A stretch of 38,404 bases of DNA. Origin: Bacteroidales bacterium. GTDB lineage: Bacteria > Bacteroidota > Bacteroidia > Bacteroidales > UBA7960. The notes beneath the pieces are model-generated. The model had not been told where the DNA came from and made no database searches. It was given only the letters and a program-made list of their open reading frames with translations. The DNA is taken from the NCBI GenBank assembly GCA_007123065.1, contig SKSI01000017.1:1-38404 (forward strand), given 5' to 3'. The position numbers and the translations under genes are program-made. This document shows positions 8,755 through 16,796 of the stretch, one piece after another (within the stretch, counting starts at the first letter, position 1; every line of letters begins with the position of its first letter).

Positions 8755-9021
8755 ATGAGTCGCTCATTAAAAAAAGGACCGTATATACATTACAAGCTGG
8801 AGAAAAAAGTGCTTGCCATGGCGGCCAGTAGCAGGAAGTCTGTAATCAAGACCTGGTCGCGTGCATCAATGATCTCTCCTGAATTTGTCGGACTGACTAT
8901 TGCCGTGCACAATGGCAACAAGTTTATTCCGGTTTATATTACCGAAAATATGGTAGGTCATAAACTTGGAGAGTTTGCCCCTACGCGCATTTTTCGCGGT
9001 CATGCCGGTAAAAAAAGATAA
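8755..9021 (+). CDS. rpsS: 30S ribosomal protein S19
   Basis: Head protein of the small subunit that works with S13 near the A site, 88 aa. It starts MSRSLKKGPYI and contains TWSRASMISPEFVGLTIAVHNG and the final GEFAPTRIFRGHAGKK, all diagnostic. It lies 29 nt after rplB and 26 nt before rplV within the S10 block. Confidence 0.97.
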   Translation: MSRSLKKGPYIHYKLEKKVLAMAASSRKSVIKTWSRASMISPEFVGLTIAVHNGNKFIPVYITENMVGHKLGEFAPTRIFRGHAGKKR

Positions 9022-9047
9022 TGCCAAAAAATAAATAATCAGTAACA

Positions 9048-9452
9048 ATGGGATTAAGAAAACATATCAGGGCTGAGAAACTCAAAGAAGAGAGAAAGAG
9101 CCAGTACATTGCCAGGCTGAGAAACTGCCCCACATCTCCACGAAAGATGCGGCTGGTAGCGGATTTAATCAGAGGCCAGGAAGTAAATAAAGCCCTGGGT
9201 ATATTGAAGTATACCAAGAAAGAGGCTGCTCAAAGGCTCGAAAAGCTTTTGCTGTCGGCCATAGCAAACTGGCAAAACAAGAATGAAGGTGTCCGTATTG
9301 AAGACAGCAACCTTTATGTGAAGTCCATCAATGTAGACAGTGCACGTATGCTAAAGCGTCTTCGTCCGGCTCCCCAGGGAAGGGCTTACCGGATCAGGAA
9401 GCGCTCGAATCACGTGACACTCTTTGTGGATAGTAAAAATACAAACGAATAA
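9048..9452 (+). CDS. rplV: 50S ribosomal protein L22
   Basis: Exit-tunnel protein, 134 aa, slightly longer than the roughly 110-aa E. coli form because of the N-terminal basic helix common in this phylum. The extended beta-hairpin that reaches into the tunnel is visible as SARMLKRLRPAPQGRAYRI (about 97-115). Changes in this hairpin give macrolide resistance elsewhere; no deletion or duplication is seen here. It ends 11 nt before rpsC. Confidence 0.97.
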   Translation: MGLRKHIRAEKLKEERKSQYIARLRNCPTSPRKMRLVADLIRGQEVNKALGILKYTKKEAAQRLEKLLLSAIANWQNKNEGVRIEDSNLYVKSINVDSARMLKRLRPAPQGRAYRIRKRSNHVTLFVDSKNTNE

Positions 9453-9463
9453 ATATTGCGCAG

Positions 9464-10180
9464 ATGGGACAAAAGACAAATCCAATCGGCTTCAGGCTGG
9501 GTGTTATCAGAGGATGGGACTCTAACTGGTATGGTGGAAGAAAATACGCTGCCAAATTGGTTGAAGATGATAAGATCAGGAAGTATTTATACGTACGTCT
9601 GGCGAAGGCCGGCGTATCCAAGATCTTCATTGAGCGTACCCTGAAGCTTGTAACAGTAAATATCAACACAGCCCGCCCCGGTATCATTATTGGTAAAGGC
9701 GGACAAGAGGTTGATAAACTGAAGGAAGAGCTCAAAAAACTAACCAAAAAAGAGGTTCAGATCAATATCAGTGAGATCAAACGACCAGAGCTCGATGCTT
9801 TTTTGGTGGCACAAAATGTTGCCAAACAAATCGAGGGCCGTATCTCATTCCGCAGGGCTGTAAAAACTGCGATTTCCTCTACGATGCGTATGGGAGCAGA
9901 AGGAATTAAGGTCGCTGTTGGTGGACGTTTGGGGGGTGCGGAGATGGCCCGCAACGAGACTTACAAGGAAGGTCGCATCCCATTGCATACGATCCGTGCT
10001 GATATCGACTATGCAGCCGTGGAAGCACATACCACCTACGGTCGCATTGGTATAAAAGTTTGGATTTGTAAAGGGGAGATATTCGGTAAACCCGAGCTTA
10101 CACCTTTTATTGAAGAACCTGCGAAGGGTGGTCGCCCCCAGGGAGGCGGACGCTTTGGTGGAAAAAGAAAAAAACAATAG
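9464..10180 (+). CDS. rpsC: 30S ribosomal protein S3
   Basis: Head protein at the mRNA entry channel, part of the ribosomal helicase activity, 238 aa. It starts MGQKTNPIGFRLG. A KH domain is marked by GIIIGKGGQEVDKL (about 72-85), and the C-terminal domain carries GGRLGGAEMAR and GRIGIKVWI. A short G/R/K-rich tail ends the protein. Stop at 10180; rplP follows after 38 nt. Confidence 0.98.
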   Translation: MGQKTNPIGFRLGVIRGWDSNWYGGRKYAAKLVEDDKIRKYLYVRLAKAGVSKIFIERTLKLVTVNINTARPGIIIGKGGQEVDKLKEELKKLTKKEVQINISEIKRPELDAFLVAQNVAKQIEGRISFRRAVKTAISSTMRMGAEGIKVAVGGRLGGAEMARNETYKEGRIPLHTIRADIDYAAVEAHTTYGRIGIKVWICKGEIFGKPELTPFIEEPAKGGRPQGGGRFGGKRKKQ

Positions 10181-10218
10181 ATAGCAAGTGAAGTGTCAAT
10201 CAGGAAAAGTAAATCATA

Positions 10219-10641
10219 ATGTTACAGCCTAAAAAAACCAAATACAGGAAGATGCAAAAAGGCCGCATGAAAGGCAACACCAAGCGTGGTGCTGAACTGG
10301 CCTTTGGTTCTTTCGGCATCAAGTCACTGGATACGTGTTGGCTTACCGGCCGGCAGATTGAAGCTGCCCGTCAGGCAATTACCCGTCGTATGAAACGTGA
10401 AGGCCAGTTGTGGATTCGGATCTTTCCGGACAAACCCATTACAAAAAAGCCTGCTGAGGTACGTATGGGTAAAGGGAAAGGCGCGCCGGAATATTTCGTA
10501 GCCAGGATATGCCCGGGAAGGATACTATTTGAAGCAGAAGGGGTTACCCTTGAAACTGCTAAGGAAGCCATGCGTCTCGGGGCACAAAAACTTCCTGTTA
10601 TTACAAAATTTGTGGTTCGCAGAGATTATGTCGGATCATAA
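10219..10641 (+). CDS. rplP: 50S ribosomal protein L16
   Basis: Late-assembly protein that positions tRNA at the A site and factor-binding region, 140 aa. It begins MLQPKKTKYRKMQKGRMKG. It contains RRMKREGQLWIRIFPDKP and RMGKGKGAPEYFVA, which includes the conserved arginine hydroxylated in E. coli. It is followed by an unusual 154-nt gap before rpmC; in most bacteria L16 and L29 genes are nearly adjacent. Confidence 0.98.
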   Translation: MLQPKKTKYRKMQKGRMKGNTKRGAELAFGSFGIKSLDTCWLTGRQIEAARQAITRRMKREGQLWIRIFPDKPITKKPAEVRMGKGKGAPEYFVARICPGRILFEAEGVTLETAKEAMRLGAQKLPVITKFVVRRDYVGS

Positions 10642-10795
10642 AAATATTAGTATTATAGTTCACAAAAAAAGTGTATCTTTGCAGCCCTTTTAGGGGGTAT
10701 GACCAGTAAAAACAGCCGGAAACAGCTGGTTTTTGCGCCCCCGGATGCCACCACTTGAAAGCGGGAAGCTGTAAAACAAAATAAATTTACACAAG
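10642..10795 (+). promoter_or_regulatory. Structured rplP-rpmC spacer with an internal promoter; candidate cis-regulatory RNA
   Basis: The gap carries TATCTTTG (10674-10681), a perfect -7 element without a convincing -33. A foldable segment follows. GGGGG (10693-10697) can pair with CCCCC (10738-10742), enclosing an inner stem AAAAACAGC (10708-10716) with GCTG-G-TTTTT (10725-10734, one bulged G). Two alternative pairings compete with it: CCC (10685-10687) with GGG, and ACCAG (10702-10706) with CTGGT (10726-10730). No open frame is supported. Function is unknown; a ribosomal-protein leader controlling rpmC onward is the natural guess. Confidence 0.45.
10674..10681 (+). promoter_or_regulatory. 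Internal -7 promoter element upstream of rpmC
   Basis: TATCTTTG followed by GCAG resembles the start region of many Bacteroidetes stable-RNA and ribosomal promoters. A start near 10687 would place the whole foldable segment in the 5' leader of rpmC. The -33 box is weak (TTAG near 10647-10650). Confidence 0.45.
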
Positions 10796-11005
10796 ATGAA
10801 GCAGAATGTTATTCGTGAAATGTCAACCGGAGAACTCCATGAACGTCTGGAGGAAGAACGGAAGCAGTTGCGGAAGCTTAAAATGAATCATGCCGTTTCT
10901 CCTCTGGAGAACCCCATGAAGATAAAAGATTATCGCAAAACAGTTGCCCGTATCCATACTGAGCTTCGGAAAAGGGAAATTGAAGGAAATCAAGTAAAGA
11001 AATAG
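10796..11005 (+). CDS. rpmC: 50S ribosomal protein L29
   Basis: Small helical-hairpin protein beside L23 at the tunnel exit, 69 aa. The two-helix pattern with LEEERKQLRKLKMNHAVSPL and KTVARIHTELRKRE is typical. It is the first gene after the 154-nt structured spacer and may head its own transcript from the internal promoter. rpsQ begins 5 nt after its stop. Confidence 0.95.
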   Translation: MKQNVIREMSTGELHERLEEERKQLRKLKMNHAVSPLENPMKIKDYRKTVARIHTELRKREIEGNQVKK

Positions 11006-11010
11006 TTGTG

Positions 11011-11268
11011 ATGGAAATCAGAAAAACCAGAAAAGAAAGAACAGGTCTTGTTGTTAGTAACAAGATGGATAAGTCTGTTGTTGTGGAGGTTCTTCGCCGG
11101 GTAAGACATCCCAAATACGGGAAATTTGTCAAACGTTCATCCCGTTTTATGGCACACGATGATAAGAACGAGTGCAACATCGGTGATACCGTCCGCATTA
11201 TGGAGACCAGACCTTTGAGCAAGAATAAATGTTGGAGATTAGTTGAAATTCTTGAAAGAGCCAAGTAG
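11011..11268 (+). CDS. rpsQ: 30S ribosomal protein S17
   Basis: Early-assembly 16S rRNA-binding protein, 85 aa from the ATG at 11011. An in-frame GTG one codon earlier (11008) is less likely, because the ATG gives the family-like start MEIRKTRKERTG. Conserved parts are GLVVSNKMDKSVVVEV, HPKYGKFVKRSSRFMAHD and GDTVRIMETRPLSK. rplN begins 2 nt after its stop. Confidence 0.96.
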   Translation: MEIRKTRKERTGLVVSNKMDKSVVVEVLRRVRHPKYGKFVKRSSRFMAHDDKNECNIGDTVRIMETRPLSKNKCWRLVEILERAK

Positions 11269-11270
11269 TT

Positions 11271-11639
11271 ATGATACAACAAGAGTCCAGACTTTCGGTA
11301 GCAGATAACAGCGGTGCAAAGGAGGTGCTTTGCATACGCGTGTTGGGCGGCACACGCCGCAGATATGCCGGTATCGGTGATAAGATCATCGTTACAGTAA
11401 AAGACGCATTGCCATCAGGTAATGTCAAAAAAGGTACGGTGTCAAAAGCCGTAGTAGTACGCACCAAAAAAGATGTCAGACGCGCAGATGGCAGCTATAT
11501 TCGTTTTGACGACAATGCTGTTGTGTTGCTGACCGCCACAGAAGAGATGCGTGGGACACGAATCTTTGGCCCCGTGGCCAGAGAGTTGCGTGAAAAACAA
11601 TTTATGAAAATAGTTTCGCTGGCACCGGAAGTGCTGTAA
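11271..11639 (+). CDS. rplN: 50S ribosomal protein L14
   Basis: Subunit-interface protein, 122 aa, canonical length. It starts MIQQESRLSVADNSGAKE, and GTRIFGPVARELREKQFMKI and the final SLAPEVL are diagnostic. In other bacteria it binds the silencing factor RsfS. It is tightly linked to rpsQ (2 nt) and rplX (11 nt). Confidence 0.98.
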   Translation: MIQQESRLSVADNSGAKEVLCIRVLGGTRRRYAGIGDKIIVTVKDALPSGNVKKGTVSKAVVVRTKKDVRRADGSYIRFDDNAVVLLTATEEMRGTRIFGPVARELREKQFMKIVSLAPEVL

Positions 11640-11650
11640 AAAAATATACC

Positions 11651-11974
11651 ATGCAAGAACTCAAATTACATATAAAAAAGGGAGATACCGTGAAGCTGAT
11701 CGCCGGTAATGAAAAAGGTGCGACAGGTAAAGTGCTCATGGTAGATCGCCAGAAAAGAAGGGCTTTCGTAGAAGGCATCAATATGGTTGCCAAGCACACG
11801 AAGCCGAATGCTGCCAACCCACAAGGCGGTATTGTTAAAAAAGAAGCAAGCATCCATCTTTCCAATCTGATGTTGGTTGATTCAAAAGGCAATCCTACAC
11901 GCATTGGAAGAAAGCTTGACAGCAACAACAAATTGGTTCGATATTCGAAAAAGACAGGGGAGGAAATTAAGTAA
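11651..11974 (+). CDS. rplX: 50S ribosomal protein L24
   Basis: Assembly-initiator protein near the tunnel exit, 107 aa. The KOW motif is visible as KKGDTVKLIAGNEKGATGKV (about 9-28), followed by GINMVAKHTKPN and GGIVKKEASIHLSNLMLVD. The TAA stop overlaps the ATG of rplE by one base (TAATG), a translational-coupling arrangement. Confidence 0.97.
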   Translation: MQELKLHIKKGDTVKLIAGNEKGATGKVLMVDRQKRRAFVEGINMVAKHTKPNAANPQGGIVKKEASIHLSNLMLVDSKGNPTRIGRKLDSNNKLVRYSKKTGEEIK

Positions 11975-12531
11975 TGAGTTATACACCGAGACTAAAGGAG
12001 AAATTCTCCAAAGAGATCGTTCCTGCGCTAATGAAAGAGTTTGGTTATAAAAGCCCAATGCAGGTGCCAAAGCTGGTGAAGATCTGTCTGAACCAGGGTG
12101 TTGGCGATGCCATTACAGATAAAAAGCTCATCGATCAAGCCGTTGAGGAGATGAGTCTGGTGGCTGGTCAAAAAGCAGTGCCTACAAAATCCAAACTGGA
12201 TATCTCTAATTTTAAACTGAGACGTGGTATGCCAATTGGCGTACGTGTTACAATGCGGGGCGATAAGATGTATGAGTTTCTTGATCGCCTGGTATCTGTT
12301 ACACTTCCCAGGATCCGCGACTTTAAAGGGGTAAACGAGAAGGGCTTTGACGGCCGTGGCAACTATTCCATGGGTGTGCCCGAGCAAATCATCTTCCCGG
12401 AAATCAATATCGATAAGGTCAATAAGATTAACGGGATGGATATCAACTTCGTAACTAATGCTGATACCGACAAGGAAGCATTTGCATTGTTGCGTGATTT
12501 TGGAATACCATTTAAAAACCAGAATAAATAA
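11974..12531 (+). CDS. rplE: 50S ribosomal protein L5
   Basis: 5S rRNA-binding protein of the central protuberance, 185 aa. The diagnostic region KICLNQGVGDA, the segment PTKSKLDISNFKLRRGMPIG and the late segment GRGNYSMGVPEQIIFPEI are intact. It starts inside the stop of rplX (1-nt overlap) and ends 7 nt before rpsN. Confidence 0.98.
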   Translation: MSYTPRLKEKFSKEIVPALMKEFGYKSPMQVPKLVKICLNQGVGDAITDKKLIDQAVEEMSLVAGQKAVPTKSKLDISNFKLRRGMPIGVRVTMRGDKMYEFLDRLVSVTLPRIRDFKGVNEKGFDGRGNYSMGVPEQIIFPEINIDKVNKINGMDINFVTNADTDKEAFALLRDFGIPFKNQNK

Positions 12532-12538
12532 AAAAAGC

Positions 12539-12808
12539 ATGGCAAAAGAATCCATGAAAGCCAGAGAGCTTAAAAGAGCAAAACTTGTTGCAAAATATGC
12601 CGCGAAAAGAGCTGAACTAAAAGCAAGTGGTGATTGGGAAGGTCTGCAAAAGCTACCCAAAAACGCTTCACCCGTGCGTTTGCACAACCGATGCCAGTTA
12701 ACCGGCAGGCCCAAAGGGTACATACGTCAGTTTGGTGTTTCGCGTATTAACTTCAGGGAAATGGCCAATAAAGGACTTATACCCGGCGTAACAAAAGCAA
12801 GCTGGTAA
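12539..12808 (+). CDS. rpsN: 30S ribosomal protein S14, zinc-independent long form
   Basis: Small-subunit head protein, 89 aa from the ATG at 12539. A longer open frame that begins inside rplE (12458) is rejected because the family N-terminus MAKESMKARELKR starts here. The C-terminal half, with RCQLTGRPKGYIRQFGVSR and REMANKGLIPGVTKASW, is conserved. It lacks the two CxxC pairs of zinc-binding S14 and is the 89-residue C-minus form, so it does not need zinc. Confidence 0.97.
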   Translation: MAKESMKARELKRAKLVAKYAAKRAELKASGDWEGLQKLPKNASPVRLHNRCQLTGRPKGYIRQFGVSRINFREMANKGLIPGVTKASW

Positions 12809-12847
12809 GAAAATTATAAACATTATATTTAACATTTATTTCAAGCA

Positions 12848-13246
12848 ATGATAACAGATCCAATTGCAGATTATCTGACAAGACTAAGGAATGCCATCAA
12901 GGCCAACCACAGGGTTGTTGAAATTCCTGCATCGAACATGAAGAAAGGGATCACCAAGCTTCTTTTTGATAAGGGGTATATCCTTAATTACAAATTTGAG
13001 GATGATCAGGTGCCTGGTATAATTAAGATTGCACTAAAATATCATCCGACAACAAAAATTCCGGCAATTAATGAACTTCAGCGTGTGAGTCGTCCGGGCC
13101 TTCGTCGCTATTGCAACAGCAAAGAACTTCCACGGGTTTTGAATGGGTTGGGAGTTGCTATCATATCAACATCAAGTGGCCTGATTACTGATAAAGAAGC
13201 CAGGAAATTGAATGTAGGTGGAGAAGTAATTTGTTACGTAAGCTAA
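12848..13246 (+). CDS. rpsH: 30S ribosomal protein S8
   Basis: 16S rRNA-binding protein of the platform, 132 aa. It starts MITDPIADYLTRLRNA. The C-terminal region with GLGVAIISTSSGLITDKEARKLNVGGEVICYV carries the conserved STSxG RNA-binding loop. S8 is the spc-operon repressor in E. coli; I could not identify a matching site here by eye. Confidence 0.98.
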   Translation: MITDPIADYLTRLRNAIKANHRVVEIPASNMKKGITKLLFDKGYILNYKFEDDQVPGIIKIALKYHPTTKIPAINELQRVSRPGLRRYCNSKELPRVLNGLGVAIISTSSGLITDKEARKLNVGGEVICYVS

Positions 13247-13257
13247 AGGAGATACAA

Positions 13258-13815
13258 ATGTCAAGAATAGGAAATTTACCAATAAATATCCCTTCCGGCG
13301 TTACCGTAACGGTATCAAAGGATAATCAGGTTACGGTCAAGGGCCCCAAGGGAGAACTGACACAAGTTGTGGATCAGGATATAAACATCAAAATTGATGG
13401 CGAAGTGCTTACAGTTGTTCGTCCAAGCGATCAGAAGCGTCATAAAGCATTGCATGGTCTTTACCGCTCGTTAATCAATAACATGATTGTTGGCGTTTCT
13501 GAGGGATATAAAATTGTGCAGGAACTGGTCGGCGTTGGTTACAAAGCGTCTAATAACGGACAGCTGCTCGAACTTTCATTGGGATACTCGCACGGGATCT
13601 TTTTTGAAATACCAAAGGAGGTAAAAGTTGAAACAGTTACCGAGAGGGGTAAAAGTCCAACCATTATACTGGAATCACACGACAAACAACTTGTTGGCCA
13701 GGTAGCTGCCAAGATCCGCTCATTCCGCAAGCCGGAACCATATAAAGGTAAAGGTATCCGCTTTAAGGGTGAAGTGATTCGTAGAAAAGCCGGTAAAGCA
13801 GCAGCTGCAAAATAA
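13258..13815 (+). CDS. rplF: 50S ribosomal protein L6
   Basis: Protein near the factor-binding stalk, 185 aa from the ATG at 13258, where a good AAGGAG ribosome-binding site lies 7 nt upstream, one of the few in this cluster. The upstream in-frame extension (13231) only overlaps rpsH and is rejected. It starts MSRIGNLPINIPSGV; the motif KGPKGEL (about 26-32) and the C-terminal PEPYKGKGIRFKGEVIRRK are diagnostic. Confidence 0.98.
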   Translation: MSRIGNLPINIPSGVTVTVSKDNQVTVKGPKGELTQVVDQDINIKIDGEVLTVVRPSDQKRHKALHGLYRSLINNMIVGVSEGYKIVQELVGVGYKASNNGQLLELSLGYSHGIFFEIPKEVKVETVTERGKSPTIILESHDKQLVGQVAAKIRSFRKPEPYKGKGIRFKGEVIRRKAGKAAAAK

Positions 13816-13848
13816 TAAATAATCAAAATATTTAATTCCTCTATCAGG

Positions 13849-14208
13849 ATGGCAACAAATAAGAAAATCGACAGAAGAACAAAAATAAAATACCGCGTCA
13901 GGAAAAAGGTGCGTGGTACGACTGAAAAACCCAGGCTATCTGTTTTCAGGAGCAATAAAGCTATATATGCCCAGGTGATTGATGACCTCGAAGGTAAAAC
14001 ATTGGCTGCTGCTTCATCTAATGCCAAAGATATTGGTGAAGATAAAAAGACCAAAGCGGAGAAAGCACGCGAAGTTGGCAAACTGATTGCTGAACGTGCT
14101 AAAGAAGCAGGCATTGCAGAAATTGTTTTTGACCGCAACGGTTACCTGTATCACGGAAGAGTAAAATCATTAGCAGAAGGAGCCAGGGAAGGAGGCTTAA
14201 AATTTTAA
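13849..14208 (+). CDS. rplR: 50S ribosomal protein L18
   Basis: 5S rRNA-binding partner of L5, 119 aa. The N-terminal basic arm, RLSVFRSNKAIYAQVIDD, and the final FDRNGYLYHGRVKSLAEGAREGGLKF are typical. It is 33 nt after rplF and 3 nt before rpsE. Confidence 0.98.
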   Translation: MATNKKIDRRTKIKYRVRKKVRGTTEKPRLSVFRSNKAIYAQVIDDLEGKTLAAASSNAKDIGEDKKTKAEKAREVGKLIAERAKEAGIAEIVFDRNGYLYHGRVKSLAEGAREGGLKF

Positions 14209-14211
14209 ATT

Positions 14212-14730
14212 ATGGCAAACGTAAATATCAAAAAGGTTAAGTCCAGCGAAATTGAATTCAAAGACAGACTGGTCAGTATACAGCGGGTTACGAAAGTCAC
14301 CAAAGGTGGTCGGACATTCAGTTTTTCTGCAATTGTTGTTGTTGGAAATGAAAATGGTGTTGTCGGTTACGGTCTGGGTAAGGCAAAAGAGGTAACCACA
14401 GCCATCAGCAAAGGGATTGACGATGCGAAAAAGCATCTGATCAAAGTTCCTGTTCATAAAGGTACCATTCCACATGCCCAGGAGGGTAAGTATAGTGGTG
14501 CACGAGTTTTGGTTAAGCCGGCAGCGCACGGTACCGGTGTTATTGCCGGTGGTGCTATGCGTGCTGTACTTGAAAGTGTGGGCGTCACGGACGTTCTTGC
14601 CAAATCGAAAGGCTCTTCCAACCCGCACAGTGTTGTAAAGGCAACTATTGATGCTTTGACACAACTTAGAGATCCTTTTGCCGTCGCACAGCAGCGTGGT
14701 GTAAGTCTAGAAAAAGTATTTAACGGATAA
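14212..14730 (+). CDS. rpsE: 30S ribosomal protein S5
   Basis: Small-subunit protein important for decoding accuracy and mRNA unwinding, 172 aa. The N-terminal double-stranded RNA-binding fold includes RVTKVTKGGRTFSFSAIVVVG. The loop where spectinomycin resistance changes arise lies at the start of this segment and looks intact. The C-terminal GVTDVLAKSKGSSNPHSVVKAT region is also conserved. Confidence 0.98.
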   Translation: MANVNIKKVKSSEIEFKDRLVSIQRVTKVTKGGRTFSFSAIVVVGNENGVVGYGLGKAKEVTTAISKGIDDAKKHLIKVPVHKGTIPHAQEGKYSGARVLVKPAAHGTGVIAGGAMRAVLESVGVTDVLAKSKGSSNPHSVVKATIDALTQLRDPFAVAQQRGVSLEKVFNG

Positions 14731-14749
14731 TTTTAATAATGAACCGGAA

Positions 14750-14935
14750 ATGAAAAAGTATAAAATTGTTCAGATCAGAAGCAGAATTGGCAGACCAGGG
14801 GTTCAGAAAAGGACTTTGGATGCCCTGGGAGTGAAAAAAATGAACCGGCCGGTTTATGTAAATGCTTCTCCGCAGGTGGAAGGGATGATCCGTAAGGTAT
14901 CTCATCTTTTAACCATTGAAGAAGTGAATGAATAG
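14750..14935 (+). CDS. rpmD: 50S ribosomal protein L30
   Basis: Small large-subunit protein, 61 aa. KIVQIRSRIGRPGVQKRTLDALGVKKMNRPV matches the bacterial L30 pattern (positions 4-34). It sits 19 nt after rpsE and 34 nt before rplO, its standard place in the spc block. Confidence 0.95.
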   Translation: MKKYKIVQIRSRIGRPGVQKRTLDALGVKKMNRPVYVNASPQVEGMIRKVSHLLTIEEVNE

Positions 14936-14969
14936 TTTCATATTGACCAATCCAATAAATTGAAATATA

Positions 14970-15416
14970 ATGTATTTAAGCAATCTCAAACCAGCAAAGG
15001 GTGCCGTTAGCAAAAAAAAGAGAATCGGCAGGGGTGAAGGATCCGGCGCAGGAGACACTGCCACGCGGGGCCACAAAGGTGCAAAATCACGTTCAGGTTA
15101 CAGCCGGAAGGCAGGCTTTGAAGGTGGTCAAATGCCTCTTGCCCGGCGCGTACCAAAATTCGGTTTCAAGAACCGAAATCGCGTTGAATATGCGCCAATA
15201 AATCTTGATATTTTACAAAATCTGGCTGAGACCAAAGGAATTGATACTTTTGACAATCAGGTGCTCATTACCAATGGCCTTGCATCTAAAAATGACCTGG
15301 TAAAGATCCTTGGTCGTGGAAAACTGACAGCCAAAATAAATATAACCGCCAATGCTTTTTCTGAAGCCGCTGTAAAAGCGATTGAAGCAGCAGGTGGAAC
15401 TGTTAACCGGATATAA
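14970..15416 (+). CDS. rplO: 50S ribosomal protein L15
   Basis: Late-assembly large-subunit protein, 148 aa. The glycine- and basic-rich N-terminal arm (KKRIGRGEGSGAGDTATRGHKGAKSR begins near residue 16) and GFEGGQMPLARRVPKFGF are diagnostic. It ends 9 nt before secY, the usual order in bacteria. Confidence 0.98.
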   Translation: MYLSNLKPAKGAVSKKKRIGRGEGSGAGDTATRGHKGAKSRSGYSRKAGFEGGQMPLARRVPKFGFKNRNRVEYAPINLDILQNLAETKGIDTFDNQVLITNGLASKNDLVKILGRGKLTAKINITANAFSEAAVKAIEAAGGTVNRI

Positions 15417-15425
15417 AGCTTAGGC

Positions 15426-16784
15426 ATGAAACGTTTTTTTCAAACACTGCTGAATATTTACAATATTGATGATCTGCGGATCAGGATCTTAAACACATTG
15501 GGTATCATTTTGATTTACCGATTGGGTTCTTATGTGGTCCTGCCCGGAGTGGATCCCGGACAGCTTCAGCAACTCCAGGCCCAAACACAAGAAGGGCTGC
15601 TCGGTTTGCTGAATATGTTCTCTGGAGGGGCATTCTCCAATGCATCTATTTTTGCACTTGGGATTATGCCTTACATTAGTGCATCCATTGTTATTCAACT
15701 TCTTGGTGTCGCTGTTCCTTATTTCCAGAGATTGCAGAAAGAAGGGGAAAGCGGCCGTAAAAAAATCAATCAGATCACAAGATATCTTACAGTCTTTATT
15801 ACTGCTGCACAGGCTCCTGCATATCTTGCCAACCTTGTGAGCCAGTTGCCACCTCAGGCTATTTCACCGTTTGATCCTGCGTCAGCCGGACCATCACTCT
15901 ATTTTATGATATCCTCAGTAATTATACTGATATCAGGAACATTATTTGTGATGTGGCTTGGTGAACGGATTACCGAAAGGGGAATTGGAAACGGTATTTC
16001 TCTTATCATTATGGTGGGAATCATTGCGCAACTTCCTTTTGCCCTGATGGCAGAATTCATTGCCAGGATGGAAGAAGCCGGGGGCGGGCTTGTTGTTTTC
16101 CTGGTTGAGATCGTTATCCTGATGGCCGTTGTCGTTCTGGTTATTTTGCTGGTACAAGGACAGCGGCGCATTCCTGTTCAGTTTGCAAAGCGGGTAGTAG
16201 GAAACCGCCAATATGGTGGTGTTCGCCAGTATATACCGCTGAAAGTGAATGCTGCAGGAGTTATGCCGATTATCTTTGCCCAGGCAATTATGTTTATTCC
16301 GATTACCCTGGCCGGCTTTTCGGATGCTTTGAGCGGCTTTGCTGCCACGATGTCTGATTTTACAGGGTTTTGGTATAACTTTACTTTTGCAACCCTGATC
16401 ATATTGTTCACTTATTTCTACACGGCCATTACTGTCAATCCAAACCAGATGGCCGAGGATATGAAGAAAAACGGCGGTTTTATTCCTGGTGTGAAACCAG
16501 GTAAACGGACAGCTGAATTCATTGATAATGTGATGTCGCGAATCACTTTACCAGGATCCTTATTTCTGGCCTTTGTTGCCATTATGCCGGCATTGGTCAG
16601 CCTGATGGGGGTTACCGGGCAATTTGCCCAATTCTTCGGCGGTACGTCACTGCTTATTATGGTAGGTGTGGTACTTGATACTTTACAGCAAATAGAAAGT
16701 CACTTGTTGATGCGTCACTATGACGGTCTGACAAAATCCGGACGCATTAAAGGCCGTTCATCGCCAATGGGGATGACAGGCTAA
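15426..16784 (+). CDS. secY: Preprotein translocase subunit SecY
   Basis: Channel subunit of the Sec translocon in the inner membrane, 452 aa. About ten hydrophobic helices are visible. Conserved stretches include RLGSYVVLPGVDP, the plug-region LLGLLNMFSGGAFSNASIFALGIMPYI, ERGIGNGISLIIMVGI and the cytosolic loop GQRRIPVQFAKRVVG. The C-terminal loop around KKNGGFIPGVKPGK that binds SecA and ribosomes is intact. It closes the spc block and is followed by map after 12 nt. Exported products in this window (NrfH, NrfA, the hydrolase, the EEP protein) would depend on it. Confidence 0.98.
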   Translation: MKRFFQTLLNIYNIDDLRIRILNTLGIILIYRLGSYVVLPGVDPGQLQQLQAQTQEGLLGLLNMFSGGAFSNASIFALGIMPYISASIVIQLLGVAVPYFQRLQKEGESGRKKINQITRYLTVFITAAQAPAYLANLVSQLPPQAISPFDPASAGPSLYFMISSVIILISGTLFVMWLGERITERGIGNGISLIIMVGIIAQLPFALMAEFIARMEEAGGGLVVFLVEIVILMAVVVLVILLVQGQRRIPVQFAKRVVGNRQYGGVRQYIPLKVNAAGVMPIIFAQAIMFIPITLAGFSDALSGFAATMSDFTGFWYNFTFATLIILFTYFYTAITVNPNQMAEDMKKNGGFIPGVKPGKRTAEFIDNVMSRITLPGSLFLAFVAIMPALVSLMGVTGQFAQFFGGTSLLIMVGVVLDTLQQIESHLLMRHYDGLTKSGRIKGRSSPMGMTG

Positions 16785-16796
16785 ATCAACTCGGGC

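Noticed and set aside
12458..12538. N-terminal extension of S14 into rplE
   Set aside because: The family start MAKES is at 12539 and the extension only re-reads L5 codons in another frame.
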